64,000 nucleotides of DNA. It comes from Aurantimonas endophytica (GTDB lineage Bacteria > Pseudomonadota > Alphaproteobacteria > Rhizobiales > Rhizobiaceae). The stretch is taken from NCBI RefSeq assembly GCF_014196845.1, contig NZ_JACIEM010000001.1:186001-250000 (forward strand), read 5' to 3'. Of this stretch, positions 9,178 through 19,709 are shown in pieces (positions within the stretch are counted from its first letter, which is position 1; every line of letters starts with the position of its first letter). The notes under the pieces are model-generated. The model was not told the origin of the DNA. It saw only the letters and a program-made list of their open reading frames with translations, and did not search any database. Both the position numbers and the translations under genes were made by a program.

Positions 9178-9267
9178 AAGCAGGTCGAACGAAAAACGCT
9201 AAAGGCGCGGGAACCTGTCGGCCGGCGGAACGTTTTTTCGTCACATTGTTCCAACGGAGAGTTGATC

Positions 9268-9414
9268 ATGACCAACCGCCTTGCAGTACTGACCACGATC
9301 CTGGCTGGAGCCCTGATGCTCTCCGCTTGCGCCAATACGGTCCGTGGCGTCGGCCGCGACGTCGGCAACACCGTCGACGCAACCGGTGCGGCAGTGAACG
9401 ACGTAGCACGATAG
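9268..9414 (+). CDS. Entericidin-like small lipoprotein
   Basis: A 48-residue protein beginning MTNRLAVLTTILAGALML with the lipobox LSAC (Cys about residue 20), followed by a short tail of NTVRGVGRDVGNTVDATGAA. The lipobox, size and repeated GxxVxxT pattern match the entericidin A/B family of small envelope lipoproteins. A ribosome site (CGGAGAGTTG) precedes the ATG by about nine bases, and a strong terminator follows at 9439-9473, so it is probably a monocistronic, well expressed gene. It lies between the DUF1638 and corrinoid-protein genes but reads the other way and is likely unrelated to them. Confidence 0.85.
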   Translation: MTNRLAVLTTILAGALMLSACANTVRGVGRDVGNTVDATGAAVNDVAR

Positions 9415-9438
9415 ACCTGCATCAACCTGCCAGTACGG

Positions 9439-9473
9439 GGCGCGGTGCCGAAAGGCAGCCGCGCCTTTTCTTT
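9439..9473 (+). terminator. Rho-independent terminator of the entericidin-like gene
   Basis: A GC-rich hairpin with arms GGCGCGGTGCC (9439-9449) and GGCAGCCGCGCC (9454-9465), a GAAA tetraloop and one bulged base, followed on the plus strand by TTTTCTTT. It begins 25 bases after the stop codon of the small lipoprotein. Confidence 0.85.
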
Positions 9474-9535
9474 GCGCCGATCTCCAAGCGCCCGAAAGGC
9501 CGTCCGTTGCTGTCCGCGGCCTTCCAGATCGCCGA

Positions 9536-10225
<690 letters not shown>

Positions 10226-10510
10226 GACGGCTTTTCCTCGAGCGGGCAGGATGCATGATGCATCGCCCCGGGTTGCTTGAGGGAGCTTAGGGCAAGGCGT
10301 TGAGATCGCATACCGTCCGAGCGACATAGAGGGCGCGGAAAGCGACGTCGCCCGGGCGCCTCGACCAGACGCTGCACGCACTGTCCTTGCCGCGTCACCA
10401 GAATTCGCAACGGGGACGGCAGGGCAGGCCCCGGGTTCTGGTATTCTCGGCAGGCGGATCGCGCGGCACAGGCGAGTCCGCGGCATCGGCGAGCGCCGGG
10501 AGGCAGTACC

Positions 10511-12094
10511 ATGGATAACGAAACCGTCGAGACCGCCGAGGTTGCGGCAACCGAAGGCGGCCGGCGCAGCCGGGGCGCCGGCGGTGGCGCCTCTGCGCGG
10601 CGCGCGGCGCGGGTCCAGACCGGCTCGGGGCCGAAGCTCGCTTACATCCGCCGGGCCCTGCCGGTCTACGAGGTCCTCGACGAAGCCGGCGCCTCGCTGA
10701 TCGAGGCCAATGCCGACATCGTCCTCGAGGAGATCGGCATCGAGTTCCGCGACGATCCCGAGGCGCTGGCGATGTGGCGGGCGGCCGGCGCCGATGTCAG
10801 CGGCGAGCGCGTGCGCTTCCCCAAGGGGCTCTGCCGCGAGCTTTTGAAGACGGCGCCGAGGAGCTTCGTCCAGCATGCCCGCAACCCGGAGAATTCCGTG
10901 GAGATCGGCGGTAACGCCACCGTCTTCGCGCCGGTCTACGGGCCGCCATTCGTGCGCGACCTCGATGGCGTGCGCCGCTATGCGACGATCGAGGATTTCC
11001 GAAATTTCGTCAGGCTCGCCTACATGGCGCCGGCGATCCATCACTCCGGCGGGACCGTGTGCGAGCCGGTCGACGTCCCGGTGAACAAGCGGCACCTCGA
11101 TATGGTGCATGCCCACATGACGCTGTCCGACAAGCCGTTCATGGGCTCGGTGACGGCGCCGGAGCGGGCCGAGGACACCGTCGCGATGTGCCGCATCCTG
11201 TTCGGCGAGGAGTTCGTCGACCAGAACTGCGTCGTCATCAACCTGATCAACGCCAATTCCCCGATGACCTTCGACGGCACGATGCTGGGGGCGCTGAAGG
11301 TCTATGCACGCGCCAACCAGGCCTGCATCGTCACGCCCTTCATCCTGGCCGGCGCGATGAGCCCGGTCACCGTCGCCGGCACGCTGACGCAGGTCCTCGC
11401 CGAAGTGCTCGCGGGCGCCGCCTTCACCCAGCTCTGCCGGCCGGGCGCGCCGGTGGTCTTCGGCACCTTCGCCTCGTCGATTTCGATGCAGTCGGGCGCG
11501 CCGACCTTCGGAACGCCGGAGCCGTCGCTGGTCTCCTTCGGCGCGGCGCAGCTCGCACGCCGGCTGGGCCTGCCCTTCCGCACCGGCGGCTCGCTCTGCG
11601 CGTCGAAGGTTCCGGACGCGCAGGCGGCTTACGAGAGCGCCAACACGCTCAACTCGACGCTGATGGCGGGCACCAATTTCGTGCTCCATGCCGCGGGCTG
11701 GCTCGAGGGCGGGCTTGCGGCCTGCTACGAGAAATTCGTCATGGACTGCGACCAGCTGGGCGCCATGCAGGCGCTGATGCGGGGTGTTGATCTGAGCGAG
11801 AACGGCCAGGCCATGTCGGCGATCCGCGAGGTCGGGCCCGGCAGCCACTATCTCGGCTGCCAGCACACCCAGGACAATTTCCAGACCGCGTTCTATCGCT
11901 CCACCATCGCCGACAACAATTCCTTCGAGCAATGGAGCGCCGAGGGTGCGCAGCGGGCCGAATCCCGCGCCAACACGCTGTGCCGGCGCTGGCTCGACGC
12001 CTATGCGCCGCCGCCGCTCGACCCGGCCATCGCCGAAGCCCTTGCCGCCTTCGTCGCCCGCCGCAAGGAGTCCGAGCCCGACGCCTTTGCCTGA
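10511..12094 (+). CDS. MttB/MtgB-family (non-pyrrolysine) corrinoid methyltransferase
   Basis: A 527-residue member of the trimethylamine methyltransferase superfamily (COG5598). The reading frame has no internal UAG, so it belongs to the non-pyrrolysine branch that includes glycine betaine:corrinoid methyltransferase MtgB. Features seen: a variable Ala/Arg-rich N-terminus (residues 1-40), the TIM-barrel body with HSGGTVCEPVD, VINLINANSPMTFDG and FILAGAMSPVTVAGTL, and the C-terminal GPGSHYLGCQHTQ. It would transfer one methyl from a quaternary amine to the Co(I) corrinoid protein encoded divergently at 9536-10225. The nearby ProX/W/V-type importer and betaine:homocysteine methyltransferase make glycine betaine the best substrate guess. 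Confidence 0.92.
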   Translation: MDNETVETAEVAATEGGRRSRGAGGGASARRAARVQTGSGPKLAYIRRALPVYEVLDEAGASLIEANADIVLEEIGIEFRDDPEALAMWRAAGADVSGERVRFPKGLCRELLKTAPRSFVQHARNPENSVEIGGNATVFAPVYGPPFVRDLDGVRRYATIEDFRNFVRLAYMAPAIHHSGGTVCEPVDVPVNKRHLDMVHAHMTLSDKPFMGSVTAPERAEDTVAMCRILFGEEFVDQNCVVINLINANSPMTFDGTMLGALKVYARANQACIVTPFILAGAMSPVTVAGTLTQVLAEVLAGAAFTQLCRPGAPVVFGTFASSISMQSGAPTFGTPEPSLVSFGAAQLARRLGLPFRTGGSLCASKVPDAQAAYESANTLNSTLMAGTNFVLHAAGWLEGGLAACYEKFVMDCDQLGAMQALMRGVDLSENGQAMSAIREVGPGSHYLGCQHTQDNFQTAFYRSTIADNNSFEQWSAEGAQRAESRANTLCRRWLDAYAPPPLDPAIAEALAAFVARRKESEPDAFA

Positions 12095-12321
12095 AAGGGA
12101 GAGGCGGATCCGGCCGCCCGAGGGGAAGCATCGTCCGCCGGCCGCGTTGCCGACACGATCCACCGTGCCGTCTGGCGCAGCACGCAGGACGAATAGTATC
12201 GCCGCCGGGGCGGTGACAGATGTCGTCCGACATGAACTTGTGGGGACAGCGGCTGCCCTGCAACTGACAGCACTCCCGACTTCCGCTTATATCGCCTGAG
12301 TTCGTCTCGCGGAGCCGGTCG

Positions 12322-13905
12322 ATGGGGTCGTTGTTTCGTTATTTCATGGCCCGGCCGATCTGGTTTGCCGCCGCCGTCGCCATGGCTCTGGTGCTGTTGC
12401 CCGTCGCCGTCTGGCTCGACCTGCGGCACCTCTCCGACACGGCGCTGAACACGCAGGCCACGAGCCTGAACTCGATGATCACCGACATCCGCACCTATTA
12501 TGCCCGCAACGTCGTCGGGCGCGTCCTCGCCAATCCCGGCGGGCAGACCATCGCGGCGCATAATTACATGGACATACCGGGCGCCATCCCGATCCCCGCG
12601 ACGCTCTCGCTGGAACTGGGCGACGTCGTCGGGCACCGGGGAGACAACGTGCGCTACCGCTTCGTCTCCGATCTCGTCTTCGCGGCGCGCGAGCCGCACC
12701 CGCTGGACGAGTTCGAGCGGCAGGCCCTGCAGACCTTCCGCACCGAGGGAGCCGATCGCCCGCTGATCACCGCCATCGACGGAACGATGCTCGATCGGCG
12801 GATCCGCCTGGCCGCCCCCGTCGTCATGGGCGAGGCGTGCGTCGCTTGCCACAACAGCCACCCGGAAAGCCCGAAACGCGACTGGAGCGTCGGCGACGTG
12901 CGGGGTATCCAGGAGATCGAGGTGCAGCAGCCGATCGCCGCCAACCTGTTCTCGTTCAAGTATCTCCTGTCCTATTTCGTGGGCGCGGGAATCTTCGGCG
13001 TCGGCTTCGCCGCCATGCAGTGGCGCCAGGCGCGGACCTTCGGTCGGATGAACGCGGACCTCGAGGAGGCCAACAGCTTCCTCGCCTCCGTCTCGATGAA
13101 GATCTCCAAATATCTGTCGCCACAGGTCTATCGCAGCATCTTCAGCGGCGAGCGCGACGTGGTGATCTCCACCGAGCGCAAGAAGCTGACGATCTTCTTC
13201 TCCGACATCAAGGATTTCACCGTCACGTCGGAGCGGCTGCAGCCGGAGGAACTGACGCAGCTGCTCAACGAGTATTTCACCGAGATGTCGAAGATCGCCC
13301 ACGAATACGGGGCGACGGTCGACAAGTTCATCGGCGACGCGATCCTCGCCTTCTTCGGCGACCCGGAGACGAGGGGCACGCGGGAGGACGCCAGGGCGTG
13401 CCTCGCCATGGCCATCGCCATGCAGCGGCGGATGGTGGAGCTCAACGCCGAGTGGCGCCGCCGTGGCATCGAGAAGCCGTTCCAGGCCCGGATGGGCATC
13501 AATACCGGCTTCTGCAATGTCGGCAATTTCGGCAGTGTCGACCGCATGGACTACACGATCATCGGCGCGGAGGCGAACCTCGCGGCCCGTCTCGAGCAGA
13601 TCGCGGAGCCCGGCGGCATCGTCATGAGCTACGAGACCTTCGCGCTCGTCGAGGACGAGGTGCGGGCGAGGGCGCTGGCGCCGATTTCCCTCAAGGGCAT
13701 CAGCCGGGAGGTGATCCCCTATGTCGTCGAGGGTATCCACGACGAGGCACCCGAGGCGATGCCGAGCGTCATCAACGAATTCACCGACGGCGCGCGGATC
13801 TTCCTCGACGTCGAGCGCCTGACCGAGGAGGAGCGCGCGCGGATCGAGGAGGTGTTGACCCGGGCCGTCACAGCACTCAGGCGACACCAGCCGGTCGTGT
13901 CCTGA
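12322..13905 (+). CDS. Membrane class III nucleotide cyclase with c-haem-type sensor (DUF3365) domain
   Basis: A 527-residue protein. A membrane helix (residues about 12-32) precedes a periplasmic Tll0287-like/DUF3365 domain that carries CxxCH (C173, C176, H177; CVACHNSHP), a covalent haem-binding motif. A second helix (about 213-235) leads to a class III cyclase domain at about residues 285-470, with metal-binding aspartates in FFSDIKDF and GDAILAFFGD and the purine-recognition segment MDYTIIGAEANLAARLE. It is therefore likely to make cAMP in response to redox, NO or CO in the periplasm; cGMP is not excluded. It follows the methyltransferase gene by 227 bases and ends 24 bases from the convergent c-di-GMP gene. 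Confidence 0.9.
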   Translation: MGSLFRYFMARPIWFAAAVAMALVLLPVAVWLDLRHLSDTALNTQATSLNSMITDIRTYYARNVVGRVLANPGGQTIAAHNYMDIPGAIPIPATLSLELGDVVGHRGDNVRYRFVSDLVFAAREPHPLDEFERQALQTFRTEGADRPLITAIDGTMLDRRIRLAAPVVMGEACVACHNSHPESPKRDWSVGDVRGIQEIEVQQPIAANLFSFKYLLSYFVGAGIFGVGFAAMQWRQARTFGRMNADLEEANSFLASVSMKISKYLSPQVYRSIFSGERDVVISTERKKLTIFFSDIKDFTVTSERLQPEELTQLLNEYFTEMSKIAHEYGATVDKFIGDAILAFFGDPETRGTREDARACLAMAIAMQRRMVELNAEWRRRGIEKPFQARMGINTGFCNVGNFGSVDRMDYTIIGAEANLAARLEQIAEPGGIVMSYETFALVEDEVRARALAPISLKGISREVIPYVVEGIHDEAPEAMPSVINEFTDGARIFLDVERLTEEERARIEEVLTRAVTALRRHQPVVS

Positions 13906-13929
13906 AATAGGCGGCCCCTCGCTGCCGAG

Positions 13930-16900
13930 TCAGGACAATTCGCGCGCCCGACGAGCGGCAGACCGCCGCTCCCGGCCTTCATACCGGCGCGAACCGCCGC
14001 CTTGCGGACGCAAAGCCGTCCTGGCGATCTGCGCGGCGATGTCCGCCGGTATCTGCCGCATGGCTTCGGCCGCGGGCAAGGGACGAGCGAACAGATAGCC
14101 CTGGATCTCGTCGCAGCGCCGCCCGGCGAGAATCGCAAGCTGCTCCTCGGTCTCGACACCCTCGGCGACAATGTTGAGATCGAGCGCCCGGCCGAGTTCG
14201 ATGACGGCATCGGCAATTGCCAGCGAGCTGTCGTCGATCGACAAATTGCGGATGAACGACTGGTCGATCTTGATGGAGTCGAACGGGAATGCCCGCAGAT
14301 AGCTAAGCGACGAGTAGCCCGTGCCGAAATCGTCGAGGGCGACCTTGATGCCGTGGCGCTTCAGCGCCCTCAGGACGCTGAGCGCACGGTCCCGGTCCTC
14401 GATGAGGATGCTCTCCGTCAGCTCCAGCTCCAGCCGTGTCGGCGGGAAGCCGACCTCCTCCAGGATCGCCAGCGTGGTCTCGACGAAGTTGCGGTTGCGG
14501 AGCTGATAGGCGCTGACATTGACGCTGATCGCCGCGCCGTCCAGCAAGCTCCAGCGACTGCCGGCAGGCCTCGCGCAGCACCCATTCGCCGATTTCGCCG
14601 ATCTTGCCGGACTGTTCGGCGATGGGAATGAAGATCGACGGACTGATCAGGCCGCGATCGGGATGCTGCCAGCGCACCAGCGCCTCGTAACTGCCGATCC
14701 GTTCCTCGCTGAGCACGATCCGCGGCTGGAAGCAAAGATACAGCTCGTTCCGGGCGACGGCGTCGCCGAGATCGGATTCGAGGATGCGCCGCATGCGCAG
14801 CTCGGCATCCATGCCGCTTTCGAAGCCGGCGTAGCTGTTCCGGCCGCTGCGCTTGGCGTGGTAGAGCGCGACGTCGGCGCGCGAGATGACGGTGCCCGCC
14901 TCGATGCCGTCGCGCGGGGCGAGGGCAAAGCCGACACTAGCCCCGGGACGGATCCTGACGCCGTTGCCGACGTCGATCGGTGCGCCCAGCTCATGTACGA
15001 TGCGGAAGGCGAAATCGGCGACCTGATTGGCGAAGGCGACGTCCGGCAGGATGACGCCGAACTCGTCGCCGCCGAGGCGCGCGACGAACCCTGCCTTGCC
15101 GAACAGCGTCTGGAGCCTCTGCGCCGAAGCGCGGATGACGGCGTCGCCGGCCGGATGGCCGTAGAGATCGTTGATGTCCTTGAACCGGTCGAGGTCGACC
15201 GCGATCAGCGCCGCGACGCGGCCGCCCCTGCGCACCTCGGCCAGCGTCTCCTCGAGAAACTGCTGGTAGAGGAGCCGGTTCGGCAGTCCGGTCAGGGCAT
15301 CGTGCTGCGCGGTGAAGCGGATGCGTTCCTCCGCCTCCTTGCGCTCGCGCAGATCGACGAAGGCGCTGACCCTTGTCTCCTCGCCGCGGAAGATGATCGT
15401 GCGCGAGCGAATCTCCGTTGGGATCTCCAACCCGTCGGCGCGCCGCAGCCGCAGTTCCAGAGGCCTGACCTCCCGCGTCGCGAGGGCCCTGCCGAGCGTC
15501 CCCACGTCCGCCTCGGCGACGACGTCTTGCAATGTGCGCTTGATCAGTTCCCGCCCGGAAAGGCCGGTAAGCCGTTCGAAGGCCGCATTGGCATCGATGA
15601 TCCGCCCGCCGACGGTTACGGCGATCCCCTCGAACACCGCGCCGGCCATGGCCGACAGGCGTTCCGCCTCCTGCTCGGCGCGCAGCACGTCCTCGCTGGC
15701 GCGCCGGGCGAGTTCCCCATCCTCGACCTTGTCGAGAAAGGCATTGAACAGGCGCGTGGTCAGCTCGGCGTCGTCGCCGGTCTCGATGGGAATGCGATGG
15801 CTGATGTCGGCGTGGCCACCGAGGATCTGGCGCAGCGCCGTTTCCATAGTCCCGAGGCCAAAGCTGGTTGCGTGCTCCGACTGGTTGAGCCCGCGTTCTT
15901 CGTCGGCGGCCGAAACCCGGATCGGATAGATCCGGTCGAGCGCGCGGAACAACAGATAGGCGAGGGGGAACGCCCAGACGAAGTTCAGGCCTGCCCCGGC
16001 CGCCTGGATGGCCAGCTGTGAGAGGCGCCCGCCCGCTGCGATCTGGTCGAGCGGCGCAAGGAGGGCGAGGCCCAGCGTTCCGAGAACCCCGGCAAAGCCG
16101 TGTACGCCGATCGCGCCGACGGCGTCGTCGATCCGGCAACGCCGTTCGATGAACCGGTTGCCCCAGACGGCGATCAGCCCGCCGGCGGCGCCGATGATCA
16201 TGGCGCCCGTCGCGTTGAGGAGATGGCACCCGGCAGTGATCGCGACTAGGCCGCCGAGCAGTCCGCAGATCGGCTTTTCCGGCAGGACCAGCCCGTCATG
16301 CCGAAGCGCGAGGAAATATCCGGCGACCCCGCCGGCGCCTGCGGCCAGCACGGTGTTGGCGACGATATGGGCGATGGCCGGGGTCGGAACGATGGTGGAG
16401 CCGCCGTTGAAGCCGATCCAGCCGACGAAGATGACCATCGCGCCCACCGTTGCCAGTACCGCGCTGTGACCGGGGATGCGGCGGACGCCACCGTCCGCCT
16501 CGAAGCGACCGATACGCGGGCCGAGAACCAGGCAGGCGGCGAGGGAGACCCAGGCACCGGTGCTGTGGACGACGGTGGAGCCGGCGAAGTCGATGAAGCC
16601 CATGTTCGACAGGAACGCCGAGGCGCTCGGCGCCAGCGCGCCGCCCCAGACCCAGTGGGCGAAGACAGGGTAGATCAGCGCCGCCACGACGACCGAGCAG
16701 ATGACATAGGTGCCGAGCCGCAGCCGCTCCGCGGCGGCCCCAGAGACGATGGTCGCGGCGGTGCCGCAGAACATCACCTGGAAGGCGAAGAAGGCGTATT
16801 CGGCCGGCTCAAGGTCCCAGAGGCCGGCGAAGCGTGCGTCGAGGCCGAAGCCGTAGCCGCTGTCGACCCCGAAGGCGATCATGAAGCTTGCATCAGCAGG

Positions 16901-16995
16901 ACGAGACTTGCAGCGACCAGCACCCAGACAAAGGCGTCGGGCCGCTGCGGCGCAGCAGACGCTGCCGTCACGCTGGCCGTCGCCGCCGAGGGCAT
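13930..16995 (-). pseudogene. Disrupted ammonium transporter-PAS-GGDEF-EAL fusion gene
   Basis: The body encodes an Amt channel domain (AFFAFQVMFCGTAATIV, AHWVWGG, VHSTGAWVSLAA), a helical/HAMP-like linker, a PAS domain, an intact GGDEF site (ARLGGDEFGVIL) and an EAL domain (SYEALVRWQHP). Two lesions break it. First, the ATG at 16995 opens a frame ending VWVLVAASLVLLMQAS and stops at 16879; the next frame resumes at MIAFGVDSGYGF, so roughly 40-50 residues of the first Amt helices and the frame are lost. Second, at about 14540-14555 the frame changes inside EAL between ACRQSLEL and LDGAAISVNVSAY. Intact, it would couple ammonium transport or sensing to c-di-GMP. Either true decay or assembly error. 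Confidence 0.8.
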
Positions 16996-17154
16996 GGCGA
17001 GGCCGAGACAAAGAAATCCTGGAAGTCGCACTGTTCACTATCCTGCTGCGCCGCAAGGCAACAGTTGAAGGTGAACCTATTAAGGATGGCTGAAAGTTCG
17101 GCGTGCGTCGAAACTGCCTATAAGAGAGGCGCCTCGATCCAGTGGCGGGCCCGA

Positions 17155-18165
17155 TCAGTCCCTGGCGCGGCCTCGGCGGCCGCCCGTGGCCGCTCGTGGT
17201 TCCGCCACCTCGGATGCCGGCTTGTTCACCAGCGGTCCGACGGCGGCGACAATGGTCTCGATTGTCGGACGTCCGCGCCGCTGATGAGTGTCGATCGCAT
17301 GGCGCATGGCGCCCAGATGATGCGGCGAGGTCCCGCAGCAGCCACCGATGATCCTGGCGCCGAGATCGATGGAGAGGCGAGCATAATCCGCCATCTGTTC
17401 GGGGGTGCCCGAATAGACCGTCTTGCCCTCGACGAAGCGCGGGATCCCGCAATTGGCCTTCAGCAGCAGCGCCGCGCCGGCAGGTTCGAACTCCAGACCG
17501 GTGGCCAGCATGTCGGAGGCGCCGACCCCGCAATTGGCACCAAGCGCCAGCGGCGCCTCGGAAAGGCCGTCGACCGATTTGTGGAACTCCTTGGGATGGA
17601 TGCCCATCATCGTTCGCCCGGCGCTGTCGAAGGAGCCGGTGACCGTATAGGGCATGCCGCAGGCGATCGCCGCCTCGGCGGCGGCGCGAACCTCGTCGGC
17701 GGCCGACATCGTCTCGATCCAGATGACGTCGACGCCGCCGTCCTTCAGCCCCTCGACCTGCTCGCGGAAGGCGGTGACGGCGTCCTCGTAGGTCAGCGCG
17801 CCGAGCGGCACCAGCAACTCGCCTGTCGGCCCGACCGAGCCCGCGACAACGACCGGCCGCCCGGCGCGGTCGGCAACCGAGCGGGCGAGCTCCGCGGCGA
17901 TCTTGTTGATCTCGTGGACCCGGTCCTCGGCTTGGTGAAGCTTCAGTCGATGCCGGTTGGCCCCGAAGGAGCAGGTCAGGATGATGTCCGCGCCATTGTC
18001 GACAAAGGCCTGGTGCAGCGCCTCGATCCGGTCCGGATGGCTCTCCAGCCACATTTCCGGCGCTTCTCCGGACTCGAGCCCAACCTCGAAGAGGTTGGTG
18101 CCGGTGGCGCCGTCGGCGAGCAGCACGCCCTTTTCCGCGAGAAGCCGGCTGAGAAGGTCGGTCAT
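17155..18165 (-). CDS. Betaine--homocysteine S-methyltransferase (Bmt-like)
   Basis: A 336-residue homocysteine S-methyltransferase-fold protein. The start is the ATG giving MTDLLSRLLAEKGVLLADGA, matching the family start; a longer in-frame ORF begins 64 codons earlier without support. The zinc/homocysteine-binding cysteines are seen in NCGVGASDM and in the GGCCGTSPHHL motif near residue 285-295. The N-terminal DGATGTNLFEVGL is typical of bacterial betaine:homocysteine enzymes. It transfers a methyl from glycine betaine to homocysteine, giving dimethylglycine and methionine. Beside the corrinoid route and the betaine importer, it offers a second demethylation branch. The basic tail (GGRRGRARD) is not conserved in general. 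Confidence 0.88.
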   Translation of the reverse strand: MTDLLSRLLAEKGVLLADGATGTNLFEVGLESGEAPEMWLESHPDRIEALHQAFVDNGADIILTCSFGANRHRLKLHQAEDRVHEINKIAAELARSVADRAGRPVVVAGSVGPTGELLVPLGALTYEDAVTAFREQVEGLKDGGVDVIWIETMSAADEVRAAAEAAIACGMPYTVTGSFDSAGRTMMGIHPKEFHKSVDGLSEAPLALGANCGVGASDMLATGLEFEPAGAALLLKANCGIPRFVEGKTVYSGTPEQMADYARLSIDLGARIIGGCCGTSPHHLGAMRHAIDTHQRRGRPTIETIVAAVGPLVNKPASEVAEPRAATGGRRGRARD

Positions 18166-18409
18166 GACATGCGGCTCCGGTACGGACGGGCAGGGCTCAT
18201 CTGGCGAGACGACCCTGCCATGCGCTTTTCCACAGCGAAAGTCTGGCGGCGACATGATCATGTCGCCATCCCGCGTTCCGCTCGCCGCTGCCGAGATGGC
18301 CCTGCGCAAGCCCTGGCCAAGCCCGGCGCGGTACGAATTAGCTGGCTGCGCATCCATGGGGACGGTCCGGCGGGGCCAGGGCGCAGGCCAGGATACGGGG
18401 GAGACGGCG

Positions 18410-18616
18410 ATGTTTCAGCGCGCACCCAAGCGGCTCGACGAGGAAGGCATGGTCTGTGCGGCGATCGCCGCGCTCTTCGAGGAAGGTTACGATCGCGCGA
18501 CGATCGAACTCGCTTTGATCCGGCAGGCGCCGGTGGACCTCGACCTCCTGGCGCAATGCTACGAGCGGCTCTTCGCCGGCGAAGCGGCGCCTGAGCCGCA
18601 GCACCGGGCCGCCTGA
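18410..18616 (+). CDS. Small conserved hypothetical protein
   Basis: A 68-residue protein beginning MFQRAPKRLDEEGMVCAAIA, with a good ribosome site (GGGGGAGACGG) directly upstream. It has a compact helical pattern, ALFEEGYDRATIELALI then LDLLAQCYERLF, which looks like a real small fold rather than a shadow. No family recognised, no signal peptide. It reads towards the ABC-transporter ATPase gene (25 bases between the stops). Function unknown; a larger in-frame ORF upstream is antisense to the betaine:homocysteine methyltransferase gene and was ignored. Confidence 0.6.
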   Translation: MFQRAPKRLDEEGMVCAAIAALFEEGYDRATIELALIRQAPVDLDLLAQCYERLFAGEAAPEPQHRAA

Positions 18617-18641
18617 CCCTCATCCAAGGCCTGCTGATCCG

Positions 18642-19709
18642 CTACAGCATGTCGGACTGCAGCCCATCCTTGACCACCGGCGTCACCATCGCCGCCATGA
18701 GACCGCGCATCGTCAGCGTGCCGAGCGGCTTGCCCGCCTGGTCCTCGACCCGTGCGTTGACGCCGCCATGCGCGCTCATCCGCCGCGCCGCTTCCTCGAG
18801 GACCGTCCCCTTGCGGATCGACAGGCTGCCCTCTTCCAACGGGGCGCCGTCTGCCGGCAGCCTCTCCATGACCGTCTCGACCTGTATCACCCGGCCGCGA
18901 TTCACTTCGCGAACGAAGGACGAGATGTAGTCGTCGGCGGGGTTCAGGACGATCTCCTGTCCCGTCCCCTGCTGGACGATCTCGCCGTCCCTGAGGATCG
19001 CGATCCGGTCGCCCAGCCGCAGCGCCTCGTCGAGATCGTGAGTGATGAAGACGATGGTCTTCTTCAGCTCCTGCTGGAGATCCAGAAGCACCATCTGCAT
19101 GTCGGTGCGGATCAGCGGATCGAGGGCCGAGAAGGCCTCGTCCATCAGGAGCACGTCGGCATCGGTCGCGAGTGCGCGGGCAAGGCCGACGCGCTGCTGC
19201 ATGCCGCCGGACAGCTGGGCGGGATAATTGTCCTCGTAGCCTTTCAGCCCGACCCGGTCGATCCACCGGGTGGCACCGTCGCGCTGCTCGGCCGCGGACT
19301 TGCCCATCACCTTGAGCCCGTAGGCAACGTTGTCGATCACCGTCTTGTGCGGCAGCAGCCCGAAGCGTTGGAACACCATGGAGATCTGGTGCCGGCGCAA
19401 CTCCCGCAGCCGGTGGCGCGACATCGCGACGACGTCCTCGCCGCCGATCAGCACCTCGCCGGCGGAAGGCTCGATCAGCCGGTTGATGTGCCGGATCAAC
19501 GTCGACTTGCCGGAACCGGAAAGCCCCATCACCACCTGGATGGCGCCCGCCGGCATGTCGATGTTGATGTCCTTGAGCCCGAGCACGTGCGAGTGCTCGT
19601 TGAGCAGCTCGGCCTTGGTCATGCCGTCCCGGACCTTGGCCACCAGCGCTTTGTCATCGGGGCCGAAGATCTTGTAGAGATTGCGGATCTGGATGGCGAC
19701 ATCAGCCAT
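18642..19709 (-). CDS. proV: Glycine betaine/proline ABC transporter ATP-binding protein
   Basis: A 355-residue ATPase of the OpuAA/ProV type. Visible motifs: Walker A GLSGSGKST, signature LSGGMQQRVGLARAL, Walker B DVLLMDEAFSALDPL and the switch histidine in FITHDLDEALRL. About 100 residues after the nucleotide-binding domain form a single CBS-like regulatory segment (TVLEEAARRMSAHGGVNARV), which in this family senses ionic strength. It overlaps the permease gene by eight bases. Together with the permease and binding protein it should import glycine betaine, both for osmoprotection and as substrate of the demethylation genes in this locus. Confidence 0.93.
   Translation of the reverse strand: MADVAIQIRNLYKIFGPDDKALVAKVRDGMTKAELLNEHSHVLGLKDINIDMPAGAIQVVMGLSGSGKSTLIRHINRLIEPSAGEVLIGGEDVVAMSRHRLRELRRHQISMVFQRFGLLPHKTVIDNVAYGLKVMGKSAAEQRDGATRWIDRVGLKGYEDNYPAQLSGGMQQRVGLARALATDADVLLMDEAFSALDPLIRTDMQMVLLDLQQELKKTIVFITHDLDEALRLGDRIAILRDGEIVQQGTGQEIVLNPADDYISSFVREVNRGRVIQVETVMERLPADGAPLEEGSLSIRKGTVLEEAARRMSAHGGVNARVEDQAGKPLGTLTMRGLMAAMVTPVVKDGLQSDML

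Noticed and set aside
10226-10510. Cobalamin or other riboswitch upstream of the corrinoid and methyltransferase genes
   Set aside because: I looked for a B12-box and a matching fold between the divergent genes and did not recognise one; a covariance-model search would be needed to exclude it.
12001-13887. A 628-codon frame antisense to the cyclase and methyltransferase genes
   Set aside because: Composition is that of a shadow frame and it crosses two well supported genes on the other strand.
14519-16021. A 500-codon plus-strand frame opposite the Amt-GGDEF-EAL gene
   Set aside because: Antisense to recognisable PAS, GGDEF and EAL domains; no ribosome site or family match.
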